In this document: one piece after another, positions 17,451-27,067 of the stretch
Layout of the letters: each line of letters opens with the position of its first letter
How positions within the stretch are numbered: position 1 is the stretch's first letter
Origin: an uncultured Eubacterium sp.
GTDB taxonomy: Bacteria > Bacillota > Clostridia > Oscillospirales > Acutalibacteraceae
Reading direction: 5' to 3'
DNA: 64,000 nt
Assembly: GCA_910584985.1 (NCBI GenBank)
Contig: CAJUDJ010000009.1
Span: forward strand, 1 to 64,000
Notes under the pieces: generated by a model
The model's input: the letters and a program-made list of their open reading frames with translations, nothing else
Told to the model about the DNA's origin: nothing
The model's database searches: none
Made by a program: the position numbers and the translations under genes

Positions 17451-20400
17451 TTATTCAAGCCCCATTTTTTCAGCAAGCTCGGCGCTCTGAAGCTCCAGCA
17501 GCTTTGAAACACCCTTTTCCTGCATGGTAACACCGTAAAGCACATCTGCTTCTTCCATTGTGCCTCGGCGATGTGTGATGGAAATAAACTGGGTATCGCT
17601 TGTCATTTTACGCATATACTTTGCAAAACGCTCAACATTTACATCGTCCAGTGCTGCTTCAACCTCATCATAAATGCAGAACGGTGAAGGGGTAACCTTC
17701 AGCACACTGAACAGAAGCGCCATTGCGGCAAGCGATTTTTCTCCACCTGAAAACAGATTGATATTCTGAACGGATTTTCCCGGAGGCTGAATTTTAATTT
17801 CAATTGGACTTTCTAGGCAGTTTTCCGGCTGTTCAAGTATAATTTCACCGTTTCCGCCGCCAAAGAAATCTGCGAATGAAATTTTGAATTCCGCATTGAT
17901 TTTATTGAACTGCGTTAAGAACTTCTCACTCATGGACACCGTTAAATCATCAATAATCTTTCCGAGCTCTGATTTGGATTTTTCTATATCGTCTATCTGT
18001 TCCTTAAGAAATTCGTATCTTTCCGATACCTCTTTATATTCCTCAATAGCGCCCACATTGATTGAGCCAAGCTTCTTTATGGAAAGCTTAATTTCATTCA
18101 GGCGGCGCCTTGCGGCAGCCATATCCTCAATCACAATATTCAGATTTTCTGCTTCACGCTTTGTAAGCTCATACTGTTCAAACAGCATATCATTCAGCTC
18201 ATCAAATTCCTTGCGCATTGTAATTTTACGTTCATCAAGGCGAACCAGCTCACTTGAAATATCGCCGCGCTCCTGCGTTTTGTTTCTTTCCAGCACACGC
18301 AGCTCATTTGAGCGTTTTTCCAGCAAATTACGTTTTTCAATCTGCTCTGAAACATCCCTGCCGGAATTTTCTGCTTTTTTCCTGTATTCCCCTGCCTGTG
18401 CTTTTATATCATTTATGCTTTTCACAAGATTTTCATTTCTGCTGCGTATATCTGCAATTTCATCCTCAATGGATTTAACTCTGTCGCTCTGTGTGGATTT
18501 ACGCAGTTTAAGTTCTTCAACAGCCTTTTCTGCCGCCTCGGCATCTCTTTCGCAAGTAACAATTTGCAGTTTGATTTCTTCTGTTTTCTGCCTTAATTCT
18601 TCTCTTTTGGAAGCAATACCATCAGCATTGTCTGAAACTTCTGCAAGCTGCTTCTCTGCCGCATCAATTTCAGCCTGAACAGCATTAATTTCTGATTCGC
18701 CCTGTGCAAATTCCTTTTGGAGCAGTTCCATTCTGCCCTTTGCATTTTCCTTTTCGGAAATAAGACCCTGCAGCTGATTTTCAAGGGAAGAGATTTTATC
18801 GCAAATCAGCTTATCTTCTCCCTCGGCTCTGATTATATCTTCTTTTGCAGTCTGAAGCTCTGCTTCTGCCGCCTGAAGCTGTGCTGCGGCTCGGTTTGCA
18901 TCCTCAACTGCTGCTTTAAACTCAGCGGAAAGCTTTTGCACCTCTTCAGAAAGTTTCTTCGCCTGATGATTTAATTCTTCTATCTGATTGGCACGGGACA
19001 ATATGCCTGCACCCTTTGCTGCACTTCCGCCCGTCATTGAGCCGCCGGGGTTAATAACCTGCCCGTCAAGCGTAACAATTTTAAATCTGCTACCGTATCT
19101 TTTTGCAATACCGATTGCGCAATCCATATCATCCACAACAGCCACTCTTGAAAGAAGATTGCTTACAATTTCCTTATATCTGCCATCGCAGCTTACAAGA
19201 TTGGCAGCAATATCAACAAAGCCTAAGTTATCATTAAGCCCCTTTTCATCAAGACTTCTTCCTTTTATGTTGGATATGGGAAGAAAGGTTGCTCTGCCAA
19301 TATGATTATTTTTAAGATAATAGATTGCTCTTTTGGCATCCGCTTCGGTTGAGGCAACAATATTCTGCATGGCTGCACCAAGTGCAACCTCAACAGCAGT
19401 TGAATATTCCTTTTCAACCTGAATCAGCTGGGAAAGCGGACCGTGTATTCCGCCGAGAGCCTTTGCTTCCGACTGGCGCATAACAGCTTTAACCGCTCCC
19501 GAATAGCCCTCCATATTTTTTTCAAGGTCTGAAAGCATTTTTGCTCTGGACTGCTTTTCTGCAAGGCTTCGGTTTGCCTTTTCAAGATTTTCCTTAAGGT
19601 TTTCGGCTTTTTCGGTTTTATTTTTCAGTTTCAGCTGATAACCGCCCATGGAATTGCTGTTTTCGGAAATTCTTTCCTTCAGGAATTTCAGATTTTCATC
19701 GCTTTCAGCCTTGCGTGCCGTTTCGGTTTTCAGCTCTGCTTCGATTGCGGCAATATTGCTGTCTACCGTGCCTCTGCGTGCTTCAATTTCATCCATGCTT
19801 GATTTTGCACGGGAGCATTTTACACGGCAGTCTGTAAGCTTAAAGGTTAATGCCGTAACCGCCTGATTGAGTTCAACTGTTTTTTTGGAAAATATTTCAT
19901 TAGACGATGAAAGCATTTCCATTTCCCCTGCTACTGCTTCAAGCTCGCCGCTTTTCTGTTTTGCCAGCACAGCACACTGTGCAATAAGGGCTTCCCGTTC
20001 TTCAATCTGGGAATCTATGGTAACATTTCCTTCGTCTGCAAGAGATATATCGCTTTTAAGACGGTCTATAGTTTCATTATTATGATTCAGTGTAGTTTCC
20101 AGAACGGAGGCCTCACCGTCCTTACGCAGAGCTTCTTCCTCAAAAGCAGCACCGCTTACTCTGATTTCGTCTATATCCGTGTTTATTTCGGCAATGCCCG
20201 CAAGCACCTGTTCAATTTCATTTTCAATCGTTTGAAGCTCATTTTTGCAAATATCATAGGAAGCATTTGCAGCATCTATTTTATGCTCCTGTTCACGCAG
20301 ATCATTTGTGAATTTATTGATTTTATTAAGCCACACGCCGATTTCAAGTGTTTTACGCTCTGCTGAAAGCTCAATGAACTTCGCCGCCTTTTCGCTCTGC

Positions 20401-21020
20401 TCCTTGAGCGGGCCCACACGGTTTTCCAGCTCACCCAGAATATCAAGCAAACGAACAAGATTTTCCTGCGCCTGATCCAGCCTGCGCTGTGCATCTGTTC
20501 TTTTGTGGCGGAAGCGGGAAATGCCCGCCGCTTCTTCAAAAAGCTCACGCCTATCCTCATTTTTAGCGGATATAATAGAATCTATTTTACCCTGTCCAAC
20601 CATGGAATAGCCATCTGCCCCAAGGCCCGTATCCATGAACAGCTCATGAATATCACGGCGTCTTACACTTTCTCCGTCTATTTTATATTCACTTTCACCG
20701 CTTCTGTAATAGCGGCGTGTAACGGTAACAATATCGCCCTTGTCCTTAAGCGTTTTATCACTGTTGTCAAGGGTAAGCTGAACCTGTGCAAAACCGATGG
20801 CCTTTCGGGACGAGGTGCCGCCGAAAATAACATCCTCCATCTTTGAACCGCGAAGCGATTTTGTGGAGGTTTCGCCGAGCACCCAGCGAACCGCATCCGA
20901 TATATTGCTTTTTCCCGAGCCGTTCGGGCCTACAATGGCAGTGATTCCCTTTCCGAAATTCAGTTCTGTTTTATCAGGGAAGGATTTAAAGCCCTGCATT
21001 TCAAGTGTTTTTAATACCAT
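17451..21020 (-). CDS. smc: Chromosome segregation protein SMC
   Basis: A 1189-residue condensin ATPase. It has the N-terminal Walker A GPNGSGKSN (about 32-40), two long coiled coils (about 165-500 and 690-1010), and a central hinge (about 520-670, GGIHGPLSQLIQVEKEY region, with GGSMTGG close after it). At the C-terminus are signature LFSGGEKSLAAMALLF and Walker B FCIYDEVEAALDD. With kleisin partners (not in this window) it compacts and segregates the origin region. It overlaps the radical SAM gene by 20 bp. The signature has Phe and Ser where many SMCs have Leu and Ala. Confidence 0.97.
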   Translation of the reverse strand: MVLKTLEMQGFKSFPDKTELNFGKGITAIVGPNGSGKSNISDAVRWVLGETSTKSLRGSKMEDVIFGGTSSRKAIGFAQVQLTLDNSDKTLKDKGDIVTVTRRYYRSGESEYKIDGESVRRRDIHELFMDTGLGADGYSMVGQGKIDSIISAKNEDRRELFEEAAGISRFRHKRTDAQRRLDQAQENLVRLLDILGELENRVGPLKEQSEKAAKFIELSAERKTLEIGVWLNKINKFTNDLREQEHKIDAANASYDICKNELQTIENEIEQVLAGIAEINTDIDEIRVSGAAFEEEALRKDGEASVLETTLNHNNETIDRLKSDISLADEGNVTIDSQIEEREALIAQCAVLAKQKSGELEAVAGEMEMLSSSNEIFSKKTVELNQAVTALTFKLTDCRVKCSRAKSSMDEIEARRGTVDSNIAAIEAELKTETARKAESDENLKFLKERISENSNSMGGYQLKLKNKTEKAENLKENLEKANRSLAEKQSRAKMLSDLEKNMEGYSGAVKAVMRQSEAKALGGIHGPLSQLIQVEKEYSTAVEVALGAAMQNIVASTEADAKRAIYYLKNNHIGRATFLPISNIKGRSLDEKGLNDNLGFVDIAANLVSCDGRYKEIVSNLLSRVAVVDDMDCAIGIAKRYGSRFKIVTLDGQVINPGGSMTGGSAAKGAGILSRANQIEELNHQAKKLSEEVQKLSAEFKAAVEDANRAAAQLQAAEAELQTAKEDIIRAEGEDKLICDKISSLENQLQGLISEKENAKGRMELLQKEFAQGESEINAVQAEIDAAEKQLAEVSDNADGIASKREELRQKTEEIKLQIVTCERDAEAAEKAVEELKLRKSTQSDRVKSIEDEIADIRSRNENLVKSINDIKAQAGEYRKKAENSGRDVSEQIEKRNLLEKRSNELRVLERNKTQERGDISSELVRLDERKITMRKEFDELNDMLFEQYELTKREAENLNIVIEDMAAARRRLNEIKLSIKKLGSINVGAIEEYKEVSERYEFLKEQIDDIEKSKSELGKIIDDLTVSMSEKFLTQFNKINAEFKISFADFFGGGNGEIILEQPENCLESPIEIKIQPPGKSVQNINLFSGGEKSLAAMALLFSVLKVTPSPFCIYDEVEAALDDVNVERFAKYMRKMTSDTQFISITHRRGTMEEADVLYGVTMQEKGVSKLLELQSAELAEKMGLE

Positions 21021-21990
21021 TCTTTAACCTCAATTCATTTACCGAAAGTGAATTATCATAAACAATTTTTATATTATAACCGGCCTTTTCCAGTGCCGGA
21101 ATATTTGCTTTTTTATTTCCTTTGAATTTTGAAACCGATTTTTCATTCAGATAAACCGTGTATTCGCCGGCAGGATATTTAAAAATCCTGTTCAGCATAA
21201 TTCGGGACTGCACCATTTCACCTAAGGCTTCATGGTAGCCGCCGCCAAGCATATTCTTTTTTATATCCGGGCTTGCATGCAGCCCGAGCCTTATAATTTT
21301 TATATTTTTTTCTTCAAACATCGATACAAGCACTGCGCACAGTGAAACGGTCTGTTCAAGAGAACAGGGGATAAATGCACCGGATTTTACAAGCTTTGCA
21401 AGATATGTATGTTCAAGCACAACCGTGGGATAAATTCTGACGGTGTCCGGCTGCAAAGCAATAATCTGTTCTGCCGTGTATATATCGAGCGCATCCGAGG
21501 ATTTGTAAAGCCCCGTCATCATCTGAAGCCCAAGCTCCATTTTAAAATTTTTTATAAGGGACGCAGCATTCACAACATCCTCTGCCGTATGCCCTCTTAA
21601 ATTCGCAGAAAGCACACCGTTATCCATGCTCTGTGCGCCAAGCTCAACTGCGGTAACCCCATAAGATTTTAAAATGCTTAACACTTCATCCGTTACTGCA
21701 TCGGGTCTTGTAGAACAGCGAATGCCTTTCACTGCGCCGCTGAGAACATAAGGCTTTGCCGCTTCAAGCAGGGAAAGCATATATTCCTTGTCTATCGCCG
21801 TAAATGAACCGCCGAAAAAAGCAATTTCATATTCATAATCCACTTTCTTCAGTGCTGTTTCAACAGCTGCTCTGACATCTTCAGGTGAAGGTGCTTCCTG
21901 CACACCCGTGATTGTATTCTGATTACAGAATGAGCATTTCTGCGGGCAGCCGATATGCGGAACAAAAATGGAAATATTGCCCTTTTTCAT
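21001..21990 (-). CDS. Radical SAM protein, Elp3-like family
   Basis: A 329-residue radical SAM enzyme. The cluster motif CxxxCxxC is at residues 15-22 (CPQKCSFC), followed by a GGSFTAI segment, a CSTRPDAV segment and VELGAQSMDNGVL, as in the Elp3/HemN-like branch. It ends without the acetyltransferase domain of true Elp3. The substrate is unknown. In many Clostridia this protein sits between rnc and smc, as here, overlapping both (4 bp with rnc, 20 bp with smc). Confidence 0.88.
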   Translation of the reverse strand: MKKGNISIFVPHIGCPQKCSFCNQNTITGVQEAPSPEDVRAAVETALKKVDYEYEIAFFGGSFTAIDKEYMLSLLEAAKPYVLSGAVKGIRCSTRPDAVTDEVLSILKSYGVTAVELGAQSMDNGVLSANLRGHTAEDVVNAASLIKNFKMELGLQMMTGLYKSSDALDIYTAEQIIALQPDTVRIYPTVVLEHTYLAKLVKSGAFIPCSLEQTVSLCAVLVSMFEEKNIKIIRLGLHASPDIKKNMLGGGYHEALGEMVQSRIMLNRIFKYPAGEYTVYLNEKSVSKFKGNKKANIPALEKAGYNIKIVYDNSLSVNELRLKNGIKNT

Positions 21991-22670
21991 ATACCCATCA
22001 ACAGCAAGGCTTCCTTTGCCGCCTCCTGCTCTGCCTGCTTCTTGCTTTTGCCGATGCCCCTGCCGATTACATTGGAATTAAGATGCACCTCAACCTCAAA
22101 GCGCTTATCATGATCCGGACCGCTTTCGCCGGCAATAACATAGTTCAGAGTTTCATCGGGATTCTGCTGCACAATTTCCTGAAGCTGTGTTTTATAATCC
22201 TTGAAATTTATTTTGTGGTTTTCAAGCGCACTGTTCAGAAATCGAAGAATATATTCTTTTGCCTTTTCCATGCCACTGTCAATATAAATTGCAGCAATAA
22301 GCGCTTCAAATGCGTTTTCAAGAATGGACGGACGCTCGTTTCCGCCGGTGTTCTTTTCTCCCTTGCCCAGAAGCAGAAAATCGCCAAGGCATATTTCCTT
22401 TGCAAAAGCAGAAAGCTCTGCTGTGCATACAAGACTTGAGCGGAGCTTGGAAAGCTCGCCCTCCGGCATATCGGGGAATTTATTGTAAAGCAGTTCTGCC
22501 GTTACAATGGACAGCACTGCATCGCCCAGAAATTCCATCCTTTCATTGCACTTTTTGCCGTTTCTTACCTCATTGGCATAGCTGGAATGTGTTAAAGCCT
22601 CTGCCAGAAGAGACTTATTCTGAAATGTATATTCAATTTTTTCTTCCAACGCACTGAAATCATTCATCAT
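21987..22670 (-). CDS. rnc: Ribonuclease III
   Basis: A 227-residue double-strand RNA endonuclease for rRNA and mRNA processing. The signature CNERMEFLGDAVLSIVTAELLY is at about 40-61, with the second acidic cluster in ENAFEALIAAIYIDSG. The double-strand RNA-binding domain occupies about 155-227 and ends with GKSKKQAEQEAAKEAL. It overlaps plsX by 11 bp. No acpP gene lies between plsX and rnc, unlike in Bacillus. Confidence 0.97.
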   Translation of the reverse strand: MMNDFSALEEKIEYTFQNKSLLAEALTHSSYANEVRNGKKCNERMEFLGDAVLSIVTAELLYNKFPDMPEGELSKLRSSLVCTAELSAFAKEICLGDFLLLGKGEKNTGGNERPSILENAFEALIAAIYIDSGMEKAKEYILRFLNSALENHKINFKDYKTQLQEIVQQNPDETLNYVIAGESGPDHDKRFEVEVHLNSNVIGRGIGKSKKQAEQEAAKEALLLMGI

Positions 22671-23658
22671 TTTCTTTACTGAACGCCTTTTCTATATCAT
22701 TTATCAAATCATTTTCAAGAAACCAAACTGCTTGCTTTACTGCATTTTTAAAGGTTCGTGCATCTGCCGAACCGTGTGCTTTCACAACCGGCTTTTTTAC
22801 ACCGAGCAGAACAGCACCACCGTATTCCTTATAATCAAACTGCTTTTTCATATCGTTGATGCCGCCCATAACACCGAGCGCACAAAGCTTTGAAAACAGA
22901 TTTTTCTTAAACACGCCTTTAATTCCGTTCATAAGCACCTTGGCAACACCTTCATAGGTTTTCAAAATTAAATTTCCCGCAAAGCCATCGGCAACAACAA
23001 CATCTGCATCACCGAACGGAATCTGCCTGCCCTCTATATTGCCGATAAAATTATAATCCGCTTGTTTCATTAAGGCATAGGCTTCTTTAATAACAGGTGT
23101 GCCCTTGGTTTCCTCTTCTCCGTTATTTGCAAGAGCCACCCTTGGATTTGCAACCTTTAAAATATTTTTCATATAAAGGCTTCCCATAAGCCCGAACTGA
23201 TAAAGAAATTCAGGGCGGCATTCTGCATTTGCACCGCAGTCCATAAGCAATATGGGATTTTCTGCACTCGGCATTACCGAAGCAATACACGGTCTTTTAA
23301 CACCCTTGATTCTTTTGGCAAGAAAGGTAGCCCCAACGGTTATAGCACCTGTGCTGCCTGCCGAAACAAAGGCATCACCCCTGCCCTCTGCAAGAAGCCG
23401 GAAACCGACCCCCATGCTTGAACCTGCTTTTTCCTTTAAAACAGACCTTGCATCATCGCTCATGGAAATCTCGCCATCTGCATCGGCAATTTCCGTGTTT
23501 TTAAGTGTAATGCCATTTTCCTTTACACACTGAAGTATTTTTTCCTGATTCCCTGCAAGAATAACATCTATTCCGTATTCCTCAACAGCCATCATTGCGC
23601 CCTTAATAATTTCAAGAGGTGCATTGTCGCCGCCAAAGGCATCAATTATAATTTTCAT
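22660..23658 (-). CDS. plsX: Phosphate acyltransferase PlsX
   Basis: A 332-residue enzyme that makes acyl-phosphate from acyl-ACP, the first step of phospholipid synthesis in Gram-positives. It begins IIDAFGGDNAPLEIIKGA and contains GSTGAITVGATFL, LMDCGANAE, ALANNGEEETKGTP and DGFAGNLILKT, all family landmarks. The start overlaps the trmFO stop by 4 bp. It is peripheral to the membrane. Confidence 0.96.
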   Translation of the reverse strand: MKIIIDAFGGDNAPLEIIKGAMMAVEEYGIDVILAGNQEKILQCVKENGITLKNTEIADADGEISMSDDARSVLKEKAGSSMGVGFRLLAEGRGDAFVSAGSTGAITVGATFLAKRIKGVKRPCIASVMPSAENPILLMDCGANAECRPEFLYQFGLMGSLYMKNILKVANPRVALANNGEEETKGTPVIKEAYALMKQADYNFIGNIEGRQIPFGDADVVVADGFAGNLILKTYEGVAKVLMNGIKGVFKKNLFSKLCALGVMGGINDMKKQFDYKEYGGAVLLGVKKPVVKAHGSADARTFKNAVKQAVWFLENDLINDIEKAFSKENDE

Positions 23659-24947
23659 TCCGTTACCTCTTCAAGAGCATTTATAGCTCTTTCTGCAAGC
23701 GCAGCATAACGCGCACGCTTGTCCTTTATTTTTGGCTCTATAGGTGGCAGTATTCCGAAATTCGCACCCATAGGCTGGAAATTTTTAACCGTTTCATCAC
23801 TTATATAGGATGAAAGCGCACCAATCATGGTTTCCTTCGGCAAGTCAAGAAATGCCTGCTTTTCAGCATATCTTACAGCATTTATTCCTGCCATAATTCC
23901 CGATGCCGCTGATTCCATATATCCCTCAACACCTGTAATCTGCCCTGCAAAAAAGACAGACGGATGTTTTTTGAGACTGAAACTTTTGTTCAGAACCCTT
24001 GGGGAATCCAGAAAGGAATTTCTGTGCATTACGCCGTATCTTACAAATTCGGCTTTTTCAAGCCCGGGTATCATTGAAAACACCCTTTTCTGCTCCCCGA
24101 ATTTCAGATTTGTCTGAAAGCCAACGATATTAAACATTGTGCCGTCTGCATTTTCTCTTCTGAGCTGAACGGCTGCCCACGGGCGGTGATTTGTTGCAGG
24201 ATTAATCAGCCCAACCGGCTTCATAGGGCCGAAGCGCGGTGCATCCGTTCCGCGCTTTGCAAGCTTTTCAATCGGCATACAGCCCTCATAAACATCAAAA
24301 TCGTGAAGCACTGCACCCTCTGCATTTACAAGTTCATGGATAAAGGTTTCATATTCTTCTTTATTAAACGGGCAGTTCAGGTAATCATCCTCGCCGCCCC
24401 TGTCATATCTGGAAGCACCGAAAGCAATGCCCCTATTAACAGACTCTGCCGTAACAATCGGCGCAGCTGCATCATAAAACGAAAGATAATTCCCGCAAAG
24501 TTTTTTGATTGCCTCACTCATATCACCATCTGTAAGCGGACCTGTTGCAACAACGATTATTTCTTCATCAGAAATTTCTATATTCCTGATTTCCTGATGA
24601 ACAATGCTGATATTTTTATGATTTTTTATTTTCTCTGTTATCACAGACGAGAAAACATCCCTGTCCACAGCAAGTGCGCCGCCTGCTGCAACCGCACAAT
24701 CGCGGGCAACAGGAACCGTTAGCGAACCGAGCATCGCCATCTCTTCCTTCAAAAGCCCTGCGGCAGAATCAAGCCTGCTGGCTTTCAGGGAATTGGAACA
24801 CACAAGCTCGGCAAAATCATCCGATTTATGAGCAGGCGATTTTTTATCCGGCTTCTGTTCAAACAGAGTAACACTGTAACCCCTCTGAGCAATCTGCCAT
24901 GCAGCCTCAACACCTGCAAGGCCTGCACCTATAACCTTGAATTTCAT
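23655..24947 (-). CDS. trmFO: tRNA (uracil-54-C5)-methyltransferase, folate-dependent
   Basis: A 430-residue flavoprotein that forms ribothymidine at position 54 in tRNA, with methylene-tetrahydrofolate as carbon donor. FAD-binding GAGLAGVEAAWQIA lies at the start. CSNSLKASRLDSAAGLLKEEM and GFQTNLKFGEQKRVF are family-specific, and GQITGVEGYMESAASG is near residue 350. The full length is normal. It overlaps topA and plsX by 4 bp each. Confidence 0.97.
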   Translation of the reverse strand: MKFKVIGAGLAGVEAAWQIAQRGYSVTLFEQKPDKKSPAHKSDDFAELVCSNSLKASRLDSAAGLLKEEMAMLGSLTVPVARDCAVAAGGALAVDRDVFSSVITEKIKNHKNISIVHQEIRNIEISDEEIIVVATGPLTDGDMSEAIKKLCGNYLSFYDAAAPIVTAESVNRGIAFGASRYDRGGEDDYLNCPFNKEEYETFIHELVNAEGAVLHDFDVYEGCMPIEKLAKRGTDAPRFGPMKPVGLINPATNHRPWAAVQLRRENADGTMFNIVGFQTNLKFGEQKRVFSMIPGLEKAEFVRYGVMHRNSFLDSPRVLNKSFSLKKHPSVFFAGQITGVEGYMESAASGIMAGINAVRYAEKQAFLDLPKETMIGALSSYISDETVKNFQPMGANFGILPPIEPKIKDKRARYAALAERAINALEEVTE

Positions 24948-27049
24948 TCCTCTTCGCTGCCTTTTTTCTTTCTGGGAACGGGCTTTGTAAATCCGCAGCC
25001 CTCAGTGTCCGGGCAGTAAAGCACATTTCCTTTTTTTCTGAACAGTGATTTGCCGCATTTCGGGCAAACCTCATCGCTTGGCAAATCCCATGTCATAAAG
25101 TTGCATTCGGGATAATTGGAACAGCCATAGAAAGAAGTTCCCCGCTTAGTTTTCTTTTCAATAACCTCTCCGCCGCATTCGGGGCATTTTGCCTTTGTCT
25201 TATAAACAAGCGGCTTTGTATTCTTACATTCGGGATAGCCCGGACATGCAAGGAATTTACCGAATCTGCCAACCTTGATAACCATATTTCTGCCGCACTT
25301 TTCGCAGATTTCATCGGTTTCTTCTTCCTTTAGCTTAATTTTTACACCCTGCATATCTTTTTTTGCCTGTTCAAGCGGAGCTTCAAAATCATTATAATAA
25401 AGGCGGATCATTTCAACATAATCTTCATCGCCACTGTCTATTTTATCCAGATCCTCTTCCATTTTAGAGGTATAGGTAACATCAACGATATTCGGCATTT
25501 TATCTTTCAGAAGCTTTGTAACAGCCTCGCCGAGTTCTGTGGGAACAAACTGCTTGCCCTCTCTTTTTACATATTCCCTTGCAACAATTGTGGATGTAAT
25601 GGTTACATAAGTGGAGGGCCTGCCGACACCGTTTTCCTCAAGTGTTTTTGTTAGGCTTGCTTCTGTATATCTGGCAGGCGGCTGTGTGAAATGCTGATTT
25701 CCGAGGATGGATTTCAGGCGAAGCTCATCACCCTTTGTAAGCTCGGGAAGCGGTGCCGAGGCGCCGTCCTTTCCGTCATCCTTTGATTCCTCATAAAGTG
25801 CGGTAAAGCCGTCAAATTTAATGGTATAGCCCGAAGCGGTAAACATATAATTCCCTGCTTCAATTTCAACCTTAACTGTTTCCTGCAGGCAGTTTTCCAT
25901 TAAGGAAGCAATAAAACGCTCCCAAACAAGCTTATAGATTTTATACTGATCATTTGTAAGCGAGGATTTGATGGAATCCGGCGTAACGGACGGCATAGAC
26001 GGACGGATTGCTTCATGCCCGTCCTGAATATTGCCCTTTGATTTAAAATATCTCGGCGTTTTCGGAAGATATTTTTCACCGTAAGTATCAATGATATACT
26101 GATTGCCTGCTGCACGGGCATCCTCTGAAATACGAAGAGAATCCGTTCTCATATAGGTAATAAGGCCGACTGTGCCGATTCCGGCAACATCAACGCCTTC
26201 ATAAAGCTCCTGCGCAGCCTTCATTGTTCTTCTGGCCTGGAAGGATAAACGGCGTGAAGCCTCCTGCTGCAGTGTTGATGTAATAAACGGCGGTGTGGGA
26301 CTTTTCTTTCTTGTGCCCTTTTTTACGGATTTAACAATATAGCTTTCGTTTTCAAGTTCGGAAAGAATCGCATCGCTCTGCTCTTTATTTGTTATTTTAA
26401 GTTTTTTACCGTCTTTGCTGTAAATCGCAGCTGCAAAAACCTTTTTGCTCGGCGGATTGGTAAACTTGGCATCTATTGACCAGTATTCCTGCGGAACAAA
26501 CGCACGAATTTCCTCTTCCCTATCCACAATAAGGCGAAGTGCAACAGACTGCACCCTGCCTGCCGAAAGACCTCTTCTGATTTTCTGGCTGATAAAAGGA
26601 GAAAGCTTATAACCGATAAGGCGGTCCAGAATCCTTCTTGCCTGCTGTGCATCCACAAGATCAATATCAATAGATCTCGGCGCCTGCATCCCGTCTGTTA
26701 CACCGTGCTTTGTAATTTCATTGAAGGTAACACGGTTTTTTTCCTTCATATCCAGATTTAAAAGCGTTGCCAGATGCCAGCTGATTGCCTCCCCTTCACG
26801 GTCAGGGTCCGTTGCAAGATAAACATATTCGGCATTTTCCGCTTTTTTCTGCAAATCCTTAACAAAATTTTCCTTGCCCTTTATTACTGCATATTTCGGG
26901 GCAAAATTATTATCTATTTCAACAGAAAGGCGTGCTGCCGGCAAATCGCGCACATGGCCCATGGATGCCACAACATCATAACCCTTTCCAAGATAACCCT
27001 TAATATTCTTTGCCTTTGCAGGCGACTCTACGATAACAAGTTTTGACAT
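24944..27049 (-). CDS. topA: DNA topoisomerase I
   Basis: A 701-residue type IA topoisomerase that relaxes negative supercoils. It has a Toprim domain from residue 1 (LVIVESPAKAKNI) with DPDREGEAISWHL, RRGLSAGRVQSVALRL, and the catalytic Tyr in GLITYMRTDSLR. The C-terminus carries three Cys4 zinc ribbons (CEKCG...CPGYPEC, CPECG...CSNYPEC, CPKCG...CPDTEGC) and a basic end. It is in the long operon between dprA and trmFO. Confidence 0.97.
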   Translation of the reverse strand: MSKLVIVESPAKAKNIKGYLGKGYDVVASMGHVRDLPAARLSVEIDNNFAPKYAVIKGKENFVKDLQKKAENAEYVYLATDPDREGEAISWHLATLLNLDMKEKNRVTFNEITKHGVTDGMQAPRSIDIDLVDAQQARRILDRLIGYKLSPFISQKIRRGLSAGRVQSVALRLIVDREEEIRAFVPQEYWSIDAKFTNPPSKKVFAAAIYSKDGKKLKITNKEQSDAILSELENESYIVKSVKKGTRKKSPTPPFITSTLQQEASRRLSFQARRTMKAAQELYEGVDVAGIGTVGLITYMRTDSLRISEDARAAGNQYIIDTYGEKYLPKTPRYFKSKGNIQDGHEAIRPSMPSVTPDSIKSSLTNDQYKIYKLVWERFIASLMENCLQETVKVEIEAGNYMFTASGYTIKFDGFTALYEESKDDGKDGASAPLPELTKGDELRLKSILGNQHFTQPPARYTEASLTKTLEENGVGRPSTYVTITSTIVAREYVKREGKQFVPTELGEAVTKLLKDKMPNIVDVTYTSKMEEDLDKIDSGDEDYVEMIRLYYNDFEAPLEQAKKDMQGVKIKLKEEETDEICEKCGRNMVIKVGRFGKFLACPGYPECKNTKPLVYKTKAKCPECGGEVIEKKTKRGTSFYGCSNYPECNFMTWDLPSDEVCPKCGKSLFRKKGNVLYCPDTEGCGFTKPVPRKKKGSEEE

Positions 27050-27067
27050 ATTGTAATTTTATTCCTT